Assembly (NCBI GenBank): GCA_964597305.1
Contig: CAZQWU010000009.1
Location: forward strand, 1 to 37,657
From: UBA7398 sp964597305
GTDB taxonomy: Bacteria > Actinomycetota > Actinomycetes > Nanopelagicales > Nanopelagicaceae
Length of the DNA: 37,657 bases
Direction: 5' to 3'
Shown here in pieces: positions 8,701 to 15,492 of this stretch. Made by a program: the position numbers and the translations under genes. The notes under the pieces are model-generated. The model did not search any database. It was not told the origin of the DNA and saw only the letters and a program-made list of their open reading frames with translations. How positions within the stretch are numbered: position 1 is the stretch's first letter; every line of letters begins with the position of its first letter.

Positions 8701-9338
8701 GATTACTCAACGAAGCACAAACACAAGGATGGCTCAATGCGGCGGTTGTTTATGGCTATTTTCCGTGTTACAGCGATGGCAATGATCTTGTCATAGTTGA
8801 ACATGAACCGAATGGACGTGGTGAAGAGAGAGTACGCTTTACATTTCCTCGTCAAAGTCGCGATCGACGACTATGTATTAGTGACTTCTTTCTCCCTCAA
8901 TCGGAAACGATCAAACGGGGAGAGTTTGATGTCGTTGCATTTCACATCGTGACGATGGGTGAGAGCGTAAGTCAAGCTACTACAAAGCTTTTTGAGGCAA
9001 ATAATTATCGTGAATACATGGAACTTCACGGACTTTCTGTCCAATTAACAGAAGCGCTTGCTGAGCATTGGCACCATAGAGTCCGTCAAGAGTTATCAAT
9101 AAACGCACATGATGCACCCGATATTAATCATCTGCTTGATCAAGGGTATCAAGGGTCTCGTTATAGCTTTGGTTATCCAGCATGTCCGGATCTTGCTCAG
9201 CAAGTGCAACTATGCGAGTTGCTTAATCCCGATTCGATTAATGTTTCGTTATCAGAAGAATTTCAATTACATCCTGAGCAATCAACATCAGCAATAATTG
9301 TGCACCATCCGGAAGCTAAATACTTCAACGCAAACTAA
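5796..9338 (+). CDS. metH: Cobalamin-dependent methionine synthase
   Basis: Transfers a methyl group from 5-methyltetrahydrofolate through cobalamin to homocysteine, in the cytoplasm. At 1180 residues it has the full four-module layout. The N-terminal homocysteine domain contains DGAMGTM and zinc ligands Cys237 (GLNCATG), Cys303 and Cys304 (GGCCGS). It is followed by the pterin-binding domain (IGERTNANGSKAF onward), the cobalamin domain with His757 in DVHDIGKN, and the C-terminal AdoMet reactivation domain ending near RYSFGYPACPDL. The start is uncertain: ATGs at 5796 and 5808 are both near the family N-terminus, and the upstream ATG at 5709 would overlap the PAC2 gene. The 70 bp upstream is too short for a cobalamin riboswitch. 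The organism needs cobalamin for this enzyme. Confidence 0.96.
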   Translation: MSDVMYSRIPSAPIGKLPSSLREALSHRTIIADGAMGTMIQAQNPSLDDFQGLEGCNEVLNVTRPDLIAAIHRQYFNAGSDAVETNTFGANFANLAEYSAENRIYELAYAGAKIAREVANEFTDSPRWVLGSLGPGTKLPTLGHVSYQVLREAYRTASRALIDGGVDALLIETTQDLLQAKAAVNAARAEIEATSRDIVLIAQVTVETTGTMLLGSEIGAALNALTPLGIDLIGLNCATGPTEMSEHLRTLSRHCEVGISCMPNAGLPILENGGARYPLGPSELALALEKFVEEYELNLIGGCCGSTPDHISALANLVKKNVKSAAHSERRISQEIGASSLYQFVPFRQDQTYLAIGERTNANGSKAFRDALLASDWERCVDIAKDQIREGAHMLDLCVDYVGRDGVADMTELASRFATATTLPIVIDSTEPSVLRAGLEKLGGRSVINSVNFEDGDGPQSRFSRIMPLIKEHGAAVIGLTIDETGQARTTEWKVKVAKRIIETLQRDWGIPPYDILIDCLTFPIATGQEETRRDALATIEAIRQIRTEYPQVQTTLGISNVSFGLNPAARLVLNSVFLHEATQAGLTSAIVHPSKILPMTQIPERQQSIALDLIYDRRTFSDDTCTYDPLQEFLALFDGVEIAQSKESRAQELAKLPLTERLIRRIIDGEKNGLVDDLSEARNQGIAPLTIINEYLLAGMKTVGELFGSGAMQLPFVLQSAEVMKNAVSLLEPYMEKTAMQGRGKILLATVKGDVHDIGKNLVDIILSNNGFEVVNIGIKQTINQIIDAAELNNVDVIGMSGLLVKSTVIMKENLDELTQRGLAKRWPIILGGAALTRTYVEVDLATSFPGIVRYARDAFEGLSLMDALMAIKKGDDKTTLPELKVRRTPRTPVQKKDIDTKRSDVEILRTIPTPPFWGTKTIKGISLADYREFLDERALYVGQWGMNGARDHYATMVESEARPRLRGLLNEAQTQGWLNAAVVYGYFPCYSDGNDLVIVEHEPNGRGEERVRFTFPRQSRDRRLCISDFFLPQSETIKRGEFDVVAFHIVTMGESVSQATTKLFEANNYREYMELHGLSVQLTEALAEHWHHRVRQELSINAHDAPDINHLLDQGYQGSRYSFGYPACPDLAQQVQLCELLNPDSINVSLSEEFQLHPEQSTSAIIVHHPEAKYFNAN

Positions 9339-9343
9339 CATCT

Positions 9344-10030
9344 GTGAATTTACCTTTTAGCGCAGTTCTTTGGGATATGGATGGGACTCTCATCGATTCA
9401 GAAGAATTGTGGCTTGCTGCTGAAATTGAACTCATGTCGAAGTTTGGCGTGGTGTGGACCAACGAGGATCAAGCGATATGTATCGGTGGACCAATGAAAC
9501 GAGTCGAACACTATCTTGCACAACGTGCAGGAAATGTGCGGCCACCTGAATATTTTGGCGAAACTTTAAACTCTTTGATGATCGAAAAATTCCACTCACG
9601 CGTTAATTACGCACCAGGCGCGTTCAAACTACTGAGCGAGCTACGATCTCATGAAGTTCCATTGGCGCTAGTAACGGCAAGTTCCCGCTCAATTGTTAAC
9701 GCTGCTATGGAAACTATCGGTAAAGCTACATTTTCGGTCGTTATCTCTGGAGACGACGTTGCACTTGGTAAACCGAATCCAGAAGGCTATCTCAAAGCAG
9801 CTGAAGCATTGGGAGTTCCGATCACAGAATGCATCATTCTGGAAGATTCAAAGATTGGTATAGCAGCAGCAGTAGCAAGTGGTGCAGTTGTCATAGGTAT
9901 TGCTCCTGGTGGAGCATTATTTGATTCTGATGAAATCACGCATATTCAGGATCTCACGAATGTAACTGCCGATCGCTTAGCTCAGATCTTTCATCAACGA
10001 AAAGGTCCTTCATCAACGAAGAGGTATTAA
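9344..10030 (+). CDS. HAD superfamily hydrolase (beta-phosphoglucomutase-like phosphatase)
   Basis: Haloacid-dehalogenase superfamily protein of 228 residues beginning with GTG, five bases after metH. Motif I is WDMDGT with nucleophile Asp11 and acid/base Asp13, motif II is in VTASSR, the conserved Lys is in GKPNPEGYLKAAEALG, and motif IV is ILEDSKIGIAAA. A helical cap between motifs I and II places it in subclass IA with the beta-phosphoglucomutase/phosphatase group. Substrate unknown; such proteins commonly dephosphorylate sugar phosphates. An HAD gene between metH and the tRNA methyltransferase is a conserved arrangement in many actinobacteria. It is probably co-transcribed with both neighbours. 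Confidence 0.9.
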   Translation: MNLPFSAVLWDMDGTLIDSEELWLAAEIELMSKFGVVWTNEDQAICIGGPMKRVEHYLAQRAGNVRPPEYFGETLNSLMIEKFHSRVNYAPGAFKLLSELRSHEVPLALVTASSRSIVNAAMETIGKATFSVVISGDDVALGKPNPEGYLKAAEALGVPITECIILEDSKIGIAAAVASGAVVIGIAPGGALFDSDEITHIQDLTNVTADRLAQIFHQRKGPSSTKRY

Positions 10031-10036
10031 ACTTTG

Positions 10037-10909
10037 ATGATGACCAAGGGATCAGAGAATTTTCACGTGGGAGATCGGGTCCAATTATCTGATGAGAAGG
10101 GCAAGCTTTATTCGATCACATTGAAATCAGGCGACCAATGGCATTCTCATAAAGGGTGGCTGAACCATGACGACATCATTGGTAAGCCAGAAGGTACTGT
10201 CTTCACTACCAACAACGGTACGCAATACCAAGGCTTTCGCCCGTTACTTACCGATTTTGTTTTAGCAATGCCACGCGGCGCGACTATTGTTTACCCCAAG
10301 GATGCAGCTCTCATCGTTGGATTTGGTGATATTGCCCCAGGGCTACGTGTACTGGAAGCAGGCGCTGGTAGCGGAGCGCTGACGATCAGTCTCTTGCGAG
10401 CGATAGGTAATGAGGGAACCCTGTTCTCGTACGAACTCCGCGAAGAGTTTCTTAACGTCGCCATTAAGAATGTTGAACGATATTTTGGGGTGCGACCGAA
10501 TAACTGGTTTATTCATCACGATGACGTACGTAACGTAAATTCACAAGAGAAATTTGATCGAATCGTTCTGGACATGTTGGCACCATGGGAATGTGTAGAT
10601 CTTGCCTACCAATCATTGAATCCCGGAGGCGTGTTTATTGCTTATGTAGCAACTACGACGCAATTGTCTCGAACGGCCGAAGCTCTTAAATCGCACGGTT
10701 CTTTTACTGAACCCGAAAGTTTTGAAACGCTATTAAGAGGTTGGCACCATGAAGGACTTGCCGTGAGACCACAGCATCAGATGAATGCGCACACGGCATT
10801 TCTTATTTTTGCACGCCGAATGGCCGATGGCGTAAGTGCCATTAAACGTCGTAGACGACCTGCCAAAGGTGCATACGATTTTTCAGACAGTGACGCTAAT
10901 TCACCTTGA
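10037..10909 (+). CDS. trmI: tRNA (adenine-58-N1)-methyltransferase
   Basis: Uses S-adenosylmethionine to make m1A58 in the T-loop of tRNA and acts as a homotetramer in the family. The 290-residue protein has an N-terminal beta domain (GDRVQLSDEKGKLYSITL) and a Rossmann methyltransferase domain. Its SAM loop is VLEAGAGSGALTISLLRA, and a catalytic-region motif is seen in FDRIVLDMLAPW. Length and sequence match the mycobacterial Rv2118c type. Starts at TTG 10034, ATG 10037 and ATG 10040 are all possible; an ATG is preferred. It follows the HAD gene closely. In other actinobacteria the next genes would be mpa/arc, dop, pup and the proteasome subunits; here the 3' end overlaps the convergent FKBP gene by 14 bp. 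Confidence 0.94.
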   Translation: MMTKGSENFHVGDRVQLSDEKGKLYSITLKSGDQWHSHKGWLNHDDIIGKPEGTVFTTNNGTQYQGFRPLLTDFVLAMPRGATIVYPKDAALIVGFGDIAPGLRVLEAGAGSGALTISLLRAIGNEGTLFSYELREEFLNVAIKNVERYFGVRPNNWFIHHDDVRNVNSQEKFDRIVLDMLAPWECVDLAYQSLNPGGVFIAYVATTTQLSRTAEALKSHGSFTEPESFETLLRGWHHEGLAVRPQHQMNAHTAFLIFARRMADGVSAIKRRRRPAKGAYDFSDSDANSP

Positions 10910-11441
10910 TGACATCGACGACAAATATCAAGGTTTCATTCGGACCAATTGGTCCGGCACCATTTGGTCCATAAGCTAAATCTGCAGGAATTACTAGGAG
11001 GCGTCGGCCACCTTCCTTCATTCCCGGCATTCCTTGTTGCCAGCCAGCGATAACACCACTCAACGGAAAGGTCGCTGGTGAGCCGCTCCACGATGACTCC
11101 ACTATTTTTCCAGTTGACCACGCCATTAATACATAGTGGACGGTAAGTGTTGATGTGGAAACTACTTCTTTACCCGATCCAACATACACATCCTCTGTTT
11201 GCAATGTGGTTGGAGCTGCGCCAGTAGGCGGCGAAATGAGAGGTTCTTTTCCAGTAGATCCCGATACCTGTGGGAGATTAGATGTAGCCATTGTTCCTCC
11301 TTGCTTGGTCCCGGTGTGCGACGAAAGTTGCGAATTTCCATCGGCCATTCCACCATCTGTACTGCACGCGGCAAGCGCACTTAGAGCCATCACGCAACTT
11401 CCTGTCATCAGTATTTTTTTTCTATTTAGACTTATTCTCAT
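10896..11441 (-). CDS. FKBP-type peptidyl-prolyl isomerase, lipoprotein
   Basis: Secreted lipid-anchored FKBP of 181 residues. The N-terminus has basic residues, a hydrophobic stretch and a lipobox LSALAAC, giving a modified Cys26. A Ser/Thr/Gly-rich linker runs to about residue 80, and then one FKBP domain follows, with the core motifs LTVHYVLMAWSTGK, GVIAGWQQGMPGMKEGGRR and IPADLAYGPNGAG. It would catalyse proline isomerisation outside the membrane. The Lnt-like acyltransferase elsewhere in the window could complete its lipidation. Actinobacteria often carry FKBP genes between pafA and pafB on the same strand. Here it is inverted relative to pafB and directly abuts the tRNA methyltransferase gene, at the point where proteasome genes would be expected. 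Confidence 0.92.
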   Translation of the reverse strand: MRISLNRKKILMTGSCVMALSALAACSTDGGMADGNSQLSSHTGTKQGGTMATSNLPQVSGSTGKEPLISPPTGAAPTTLQTEDVYVGSGKEVVSTSTLTVHYVLMAWSTGKIVESSWSGSPATFPLSGVIAGWQQGMPGMKEGGRRLLVIPADLAYGPNGAGPIGPNETLIFVVDVIKVN

Positions 11442-11480
11442 TGCGTTACCCCTCGCTTAATACCGTACACAACCTGTGTG

Positions 11481-11509
11481 TTGACAATCGCATTTGTCTT
11501 CTCAAGTAT
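11481..11509 (+). promoter_or_regulatory. Candidate promoter of pafB
   Basis: A perfect -35 hexamer TTGACA (11481-11486) is followed after 17 bp by AAGTAT, a weak -10. It lies in the 158-bp divergent gap between the FKBP gene and pafB, which must hold promoters for both. The opposite strand of the same spot reads TTGTCA, so the two promoters may overlap. An AAGGA ribosome-binding-like stretch lies 14 bases before the pafB ATG. Confidence 0.4.
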
Positions 11510-11599
11510 CGCCTCAAGAGACACTTCATAGTCCACTAACGAGCGTACTTTAGCGGGTATTGATCGTGTAGAGAGTATAAAGGACGGTAATCTGAGATT

Positions 11600-12586
11600 A
11601 TGTCTGACGCCAAAGTTTCTCGCTTAATCAACTTGACTATGGCCTTACTGGGTAAGAAGTACATTACAAAATCAACTCTACTTCAGAGTGTTGAAGGATA
11701 TTCCGGAACTCCAGACACTATGGACCGAATGTTCGAGCGAGATAAAAACGATCTCCGAGATCTCGGAATAGTTATTGACGTAGGAGGTTTTGATCCACTA
11801 TTTGACGATGAACCTGGCTATCGGATTCTTAATAGTGAGTACGCTCTCGATTTAGGAATATTAGAAGCAGAAGAGATTTCCTTACTCGCATTGGCCACGG
11901 ATGCTTGGCGTGATTCAACACAATCACCTCAAGCACAGTCTGCCTTACGTAAGATTCGTTCACTTGATATGGTCAATGAGTTCCATGGTGATGGAGATAG
12001 TGATTATGTATCACTTTCAATGCCACAAATCTCACATGAGCAATCCTCAGAAATTTTCAACGATTTATGGAGTGCAATAAACGACAAACGCGAAATAGTA
12101 TTCGATTATTCGAGCGCGCAAAGTGGAACGCAATCACGTCGATTAGTTCAGCCTTATGGGTTGGGTAATTGGCAAGGTGCTTGGTATCTCGTTGGCCGAG
12201 ATGTTGAACGGGCAGAGATCCGCACTTTTAAATTGTCGCGATTTGTCGGCGAGGTAAGAAAACAAAAAAATACAAATGCTTTTGACATTCCTCATGATTT
12301 TTCAATTCACGATCACCTCGAGGCTTCTCACATCAATCCAGATACTGACGTCGTTTTGAAAGTAAGAAAAGAACGTGCGCATAAATTGAGAGCCATTGCG
12401 CGAACTATTGATCAATCGACGGATGATAACTGGGATAACCTCACCATCACTGGAAGAACTTTTTCCGAGCTTGTGTCAATGATTTTATGGCATGGCCCCG
12501 ATGTAGAACTAGTAAAGCCAGTAGAGATGAGAAAAACAATAATTACGCTGTTAGAGATGATGAAATCCGGAAGTCGTTCCTCATGA
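11600..12586 (+). CDS. pafB: WYL-domain transcriptional regulator PafB
   Basis: PafB with PafC forms a heterodimeric activator of the LexA-independent DNA-damage response in actinobacteria; it is thought to respond to single-stranded nucleic acid through its WYL domain. The 328-residue protein has an N-terminal winged HTH (about 1-80), a linker domain, and a WYL domain around 170-230 with QPYGLGNWQGAWYLVGRD and RTFKLSRF, then a WCX-like C-terminus. The stop overlaps the pafC start by 4 bp (ATGA). The pafB-pafC-tatA-tatC order is the standard one. The Paf name comes from co-location with the Pup ligase gene pafA; pafA is absent here. Family and gene identity are well supported by sequence and synteny. 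Confidence 0.93.
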   Translation: MSDAKVSRLINLTMALLGKKYITKSTLLQSVEGYSGTPDTMDRMFERDKNDLRDLGIVIDVGGFDPLFDDEPGYRILNSEYALDLGILEAEEISLLALATDAWRDSTQSPQAQSALRKIRSLDMVNEFHGDGDSDYVSLSMPQISHEQSSEIFNDLWSAINDKREIVFDYSSAQSGTQSRRLVQPYGLGNWQGAWYLVGRDVERAEIRTFKLSRFVGEVRKQKNTNAFDIPHDFSIHDHLEASHINPDTDVVLKVRKERAHKLRAIARTIDQSTDDNWDNLTITGRTFSELVSMILWHGPDVELVKPVEMRKTIITLLEMMKSGSRSS

Positions 12587-13509
12587 GTCGCCAAGAGAAA
12601 CCTGTCGATCGTTCTGCGCGATTGCTGGATTTAATTCCCTTTATTTCAACTCATCAAGGTATTCATATTGATGATTTGGCTGAAGAGTTCGGCGTAACAC
12701 CGTCAGAGTTGATGAAGGATCTCGATTTGATATTTATGTGTGGTTTACCTTCTTACACTCCCTTGGAACTGATTGATCTTAGTTACGAAGGCGGTCATGT
12801 CACTATCAGGGATCCGCAAAATCTCACTCGCCCTCGTAAATTGAGTTCTCACGAAGGTGCCACATTACTCATGGGCCTCGCTGCGCTTAAAGCAGGCGAT
12901 ATTTCGCAGGAGCGAGCATCCAAGATTGAATCCCTGGAAAGAAAAATTAAGACCGCACTCAAGATAGATGCTGAGCAATTTGTGTCGCTCAACGATCAGA
13001 ACCTAGAAGTACGCACATCCATCTCTTCAGCAATTTTTGCAAAAAAATCTCTAGCAATTAGGTATGTCAACCCAACAAAAGATGAAACTACACAGAGAAC
13101 TATTAGTCCTCAAGAGTTGTTTTATCGAAGTGGGAGAGAACATGTACTTGCGTATTGCCATCTGGTTGAAAGTCAACGAGTATTTGATCTTTCGAACATA
13201 ACAGAAGTAACTTCATCAAACGTTGAATATCGTACTGCCCAGCGCATGACAACTTTGCTCGATGATATCGATGGCAGCGTGAGCATCACGTATAACGGAA
13301 GCGGTGTAAATTTCATTGAAAGGAACCCAGATTTGGTGGTCGCTCATGATCCAATCACTCGAACTGCAGTTGTGAAATATTGGAGTAGCGAATGGCTGAT
13401 CCGATCAATTCTCAGTTACGGCGGAACAGTCACACTTATTGAGCCAAAGTTGCTGGCTAACGAAATAGCTGCACGGGTGCGTTCTACGTGGGATTTGTAT
13501 CAACGCTAA
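12583..13509 (+). CDS. pafC: WYL-domain transcriptional regulator PafC
   Basis: Second subunit of the PafBC regulator, 308 residues. It has an N-terminal HTH (DLIPFISTHQGIHIDDLAEEFGV, about 14-36), a central region, and a WYL domain (about 150-225) with SPQELFYRSGREHVLAYCHL and RVFDLSNI, followed by a C-terminal WCX-like segment. The start at 12583 is chosen because its ATGA overlaps the pafB stop and because translation from there opens with the HTH region; an ATG at 12487 lies inside pafB. It ends 63 bp before tatA. In the WYL domain the usual Trp-Tyr-Leu signature is altered to a VLAYC context, as is common in PafC. Confidence 0.92.
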   Translation: MSRQEKPVDRSARLLDLIPFISTHQGIHIDDLAEEFGVTPSELMKDLDLIFMCGLPSYTPLELIDLSYEGGHVTIRDPQNLTRPRKLSSHEGATLLMGLAALKAGDISQERASKIESLERKIKTALKIDAEQFVSLNDQNLEVRTSISSAIFAKKSLAIRYVNPTKDETTQRTISPQELFYRSGREHVLAYCHLVESQRVFDLSNITEVTSSNVEYRTAQRMTTLLDDIDGSVSITYNGSGVNFIERNPDLVVAHDPITRTAVVKYWSSEWLIRSILSYGGTVTLIEPKLLANEIAARVRSTWDLYQR

Positions 13510-13561
13510 GGCAGGGTTTGGATTTACAGAAATTTCAGGTACCGTTACTCACCTCATTACA

Positions 13562-13567
13562 AAGGAG
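13562..13567 (+). promoter_or_regulatory. Strong ribosome-binding site of tatA
   Basis: AAGGAG ends 5 bases before the tatA ATG. It is one of the few near-perfect Shine-Dalgarno sequences in this window and fixes the start of this very short gene. Confidence 0.8.
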
Positions 13568-13572
13568 TTCCT

Positions 13573-13749
13573 ATGTTTCTTCGAGAACCATCTCATATTC
13601 TTATTCTCCTACTCGTTGTCGTAGTACTTTTTGGTGCGAAACGACTTCCGGACTCCGCTCGTTCGCTAGGTCGCTCCTTGAGAATCTTCAAAAGTGAAGT
13701 CAAAGAGTTGAACAAGGAAGAAGAGAAGAAACCTGACGCGAACGCTTAG
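13573..13749 (+). CDS. tatA: Sec-independent (Tat) translocase subunit TatA
   Basis: Short 58-residue protein beginning MFLREPSHILILLLVVVVL. It has one N-terminal transmembrane helix (about 8-21), then the hinge FGAKRLPDSARSLGRSLRIF, an amphipathic helix and a charged Glu/Lys tail, the classic TatA architecture. TatA oligomers form the pore-like element that lets folded proteins cross the membrane after TatC docking. A strong Shine-Dalgarno AAGGAG (13562-13567) precedes the ATG by 5 bases, the best ribosome-binding site in the region, fitting the need for high TatA amounts. It lies 30 bp before tatC and after pafC. At 58 residues it is shorter than typical TatA but complete. Confidence 0.95.
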   Translation: MFLREPSHILILLLVVVVLFGAKRLPDSARSLGRSLRIFKSEVKELNKEEEKKPDANA

Positions 13750-13779
13750 CATTCACTAACACCCACACTTCTTCAGCTG

Positions 13780-14586
13780 ATGGCTACCCTTGCCGATGCC
13801 GAGGGGAGAATGCCTCTCATCGAGCATCTTCGCGAATTTAGAAAACGCATCGTTCGTGCTTCAATCATCATCGCGATATTCACCGGGATTGCATGGAACT
13901 TTTACAATGCGATCATTACCACTTTAGCTTCGCCAGTATGTGATTTGAAAACCGCTCAACAAGAAAATACAGGTAAGTGCGGTTCACTTTATATCAATGG
14001 AGTCCTTGGTCCACTCAACTTACAGATCAAGGTCTCACTTATTGTAGGAATTATTGTTTCTGCACCTTTCTGGCTCTATCAACTGTGGGCCTTTATTGCG
14101 CCGGGACTACATAAGAAAGAAAAGCGTTATTCAATCCTCTTCATACTTGCTGCCACTCCGTTCTTCACGGTCGGGGCATCGTTAGGGTATTGGGTTCTAC
14201 CGGTCGCAGTAAAAGTGCTTTTCGGTTTTACGCCAGCTTCTTTGACAAACCTTGTTCGCTTCGATGATTATCTTGACTTTGTTTTAAGAGTCATCATGCT
14301 CTTTGGCATCGCTTTCGAATTACCAGTATTCCTTGTTGCACTTAATCTCGCTGGAGTAATTACCGGGAAAGGGATTCTTAAACCATGGCGTGCAGCAGTT
14401 TTCGGAATATGTGTTTTCATTGCGGCATTTACGCCTACCGGCGATCCACTCTCCATGGCACTTTTGGCTTTGCCATTAATTGTTTTCTACTTTGGAAGTG
14501 GTCTCTTAGCACTTCTAGTGGATAAAAAGAGAGCGCGTCGAAATCCGACAATTTCCGATGATCTCGCTTCACCTATTGATGAATAA
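13780..14586 (+). CDS. tatC: Sec-independent (Tat) translocase subunit TatC
   Basis: Integral membrane receptor for twin-arginine signal peptides, 268 residues with six predicted transmembrane helices. The diagnostic N-terminal motif MPLIEHLREFRKR starts at residue 11. Later markers are the FWLYQLWAFIAPGLHKKEKRY segment after helix 2, where the conserved FxPGL-type glycine region is found, and the AFTPTGDPLSMALLALPL stretch near the last helices. The tail is basic then acidic and cytoplasmic. It is co-oriented with tatA (30 bp gap) and the kinase gene downstream (9 bp gap). No tatB-like gene is present in the window, so the system here may be of the TatA/TatC type or tatB may be elsewhere. 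Confidence 0.96.
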   Translation: MATLADAEGRMPLIEHLREFRKRIVRASIIIAIFTGIAWNFYNAIITTLASPVCDLKTAQQENTGKCGSLYINGVLGPLNLQIKVSLIVGIIVSAPFWLYQLWAFIAPGLHKKEKRYSILFILAATPFFTVGASLGYWVLPVAVKVLFGFTPASLTNLVRFDDYLDFVLRVIMLFGIAFELPVFLVALNLAGVITGKGILKPWRAAVFGICVFIAAFTPTGDPLSMALLALPLIVFYFGSGLLALLVDKKRARRNPTISDDLASPIDE

Positions 14587-14595
14587 CCGAGCGTT

Positions 14596-15492
14596 ATGAC
14601 CTGGCTCGTCGTTGTTAACCCAAGCGCTGGCGGAGGGCGAGGAAGAAAGTTCGCAGGTGAAGTAGTTGGCTTACTGAAATCGAAAGATCAGAAATTTATC
14701 GAATTAGTTGAAAATTCTGAGATTCTCACCAGAGAAAGCGTTTCTCAGTATCTAAAAAACAATGTCGAGGGATCTCATTTACTCACGGGGGTTATTGCTA
14801 TTGGTGGCGATGGGTTGGTGCATCTGCTTATCCAATTGCTCGCGCATACTCACGTTCCGTTACTTGTATTTCCGGCGGGAACAGGAAACGATTTTGTTCG
14901 TGCCCAACGTTTTCCATTGAATAATAATCTCGAAATATTGAATTACGCATTAAATAATAACCCACATTACATTGACCTAGGTGGAACAGAATCGGGTTAT
15001 TTTGCCGCCATTTTGAGTACAGGTTTTGATTCATTAGTGAATGAGCGCGCCAATGCAATGAAGTGGATCACAGGACCCATGAAATACAACCTGGCAATAC
15101 TTCAAGAGCTACCGTTATTTACACCTCGCCATTATCAATTCACTATCGATGGCAGATTCTTTGAAACTCAAGCGATGCTCATCGCAGTTGCAAATGGTCA
15201 TTCCTATGGTGGCGGAATGCAAGTGTGTCCGCAAGCGACTTTTCGTGATGGTTTTTTTGATGTAATGATTTTAAAACCTGTATCAAAAGGGCATTTCCTT
15301 CGAATCTTCCCAAAGGTTTTCTCTGGAAATCATCTGAATGATCCAGCGGTGGAGATACTTCGAGCACACGATGTTTCAATCTCTGCCGATGCCATCGCTT
15401 ATGCTGACGGAGAGCGGATAGGTTCGTTACCTATTACCGCCCGTGTGATTGAAAAATCTCTTTTAACGTGGTCACGAGTAGCAGCAGGTTAG
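14596..15492 (+). CDS. Diacylglycerol/sphingosine kinase family lipid kinase
   Basis: Soluble lipid kinase of 298 residues in the DagK/YegS/LCB5 family, which phosphorylates diacylglycerol-type lipids at the membrane with ATP. Motifs: VVNPSAGGGRGRK at 5-17, the GGDGLVH nucleotide-binding motif, PAGTGNDFVRA, and a C-terminal GYFAAILSTGFD domain with a DGE-like YADGER near the end that matches the catalytic acidic region. In many actinobacteria a kinase of this type lies between tatC and the HelY helicase, as here. The stop TAG is directly followed by the helicase ATG with no spacer. The precise lipid substrate is not readable. Confidence 0.91.
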   Translation: MTWLVVVNPSAGGGRGRKFAGEVVGLLKSKDQKFIELVENSEILTRESVSQYLKNNVEGSHLLTGVIAIGGDGLVHLLIQLLAHTHVPLLVFPAGTGNDFVRAQRFPLNNNLEILNYALNNNPHYIDLGGTESGYFAAILSTGFDSLVNERANAMKWITGPMKYNLAILQELPLFTPRHYQFTIDGRFFETQAMLIAVANGHSYGGGMQVCPQATFRDGFFDVMILKPVSKGHFLRIFPKVFSGNHLNDPAVEILRAHDVSISADAIAYADGERIGSLPITARVIEKSLLTWSRVAAG

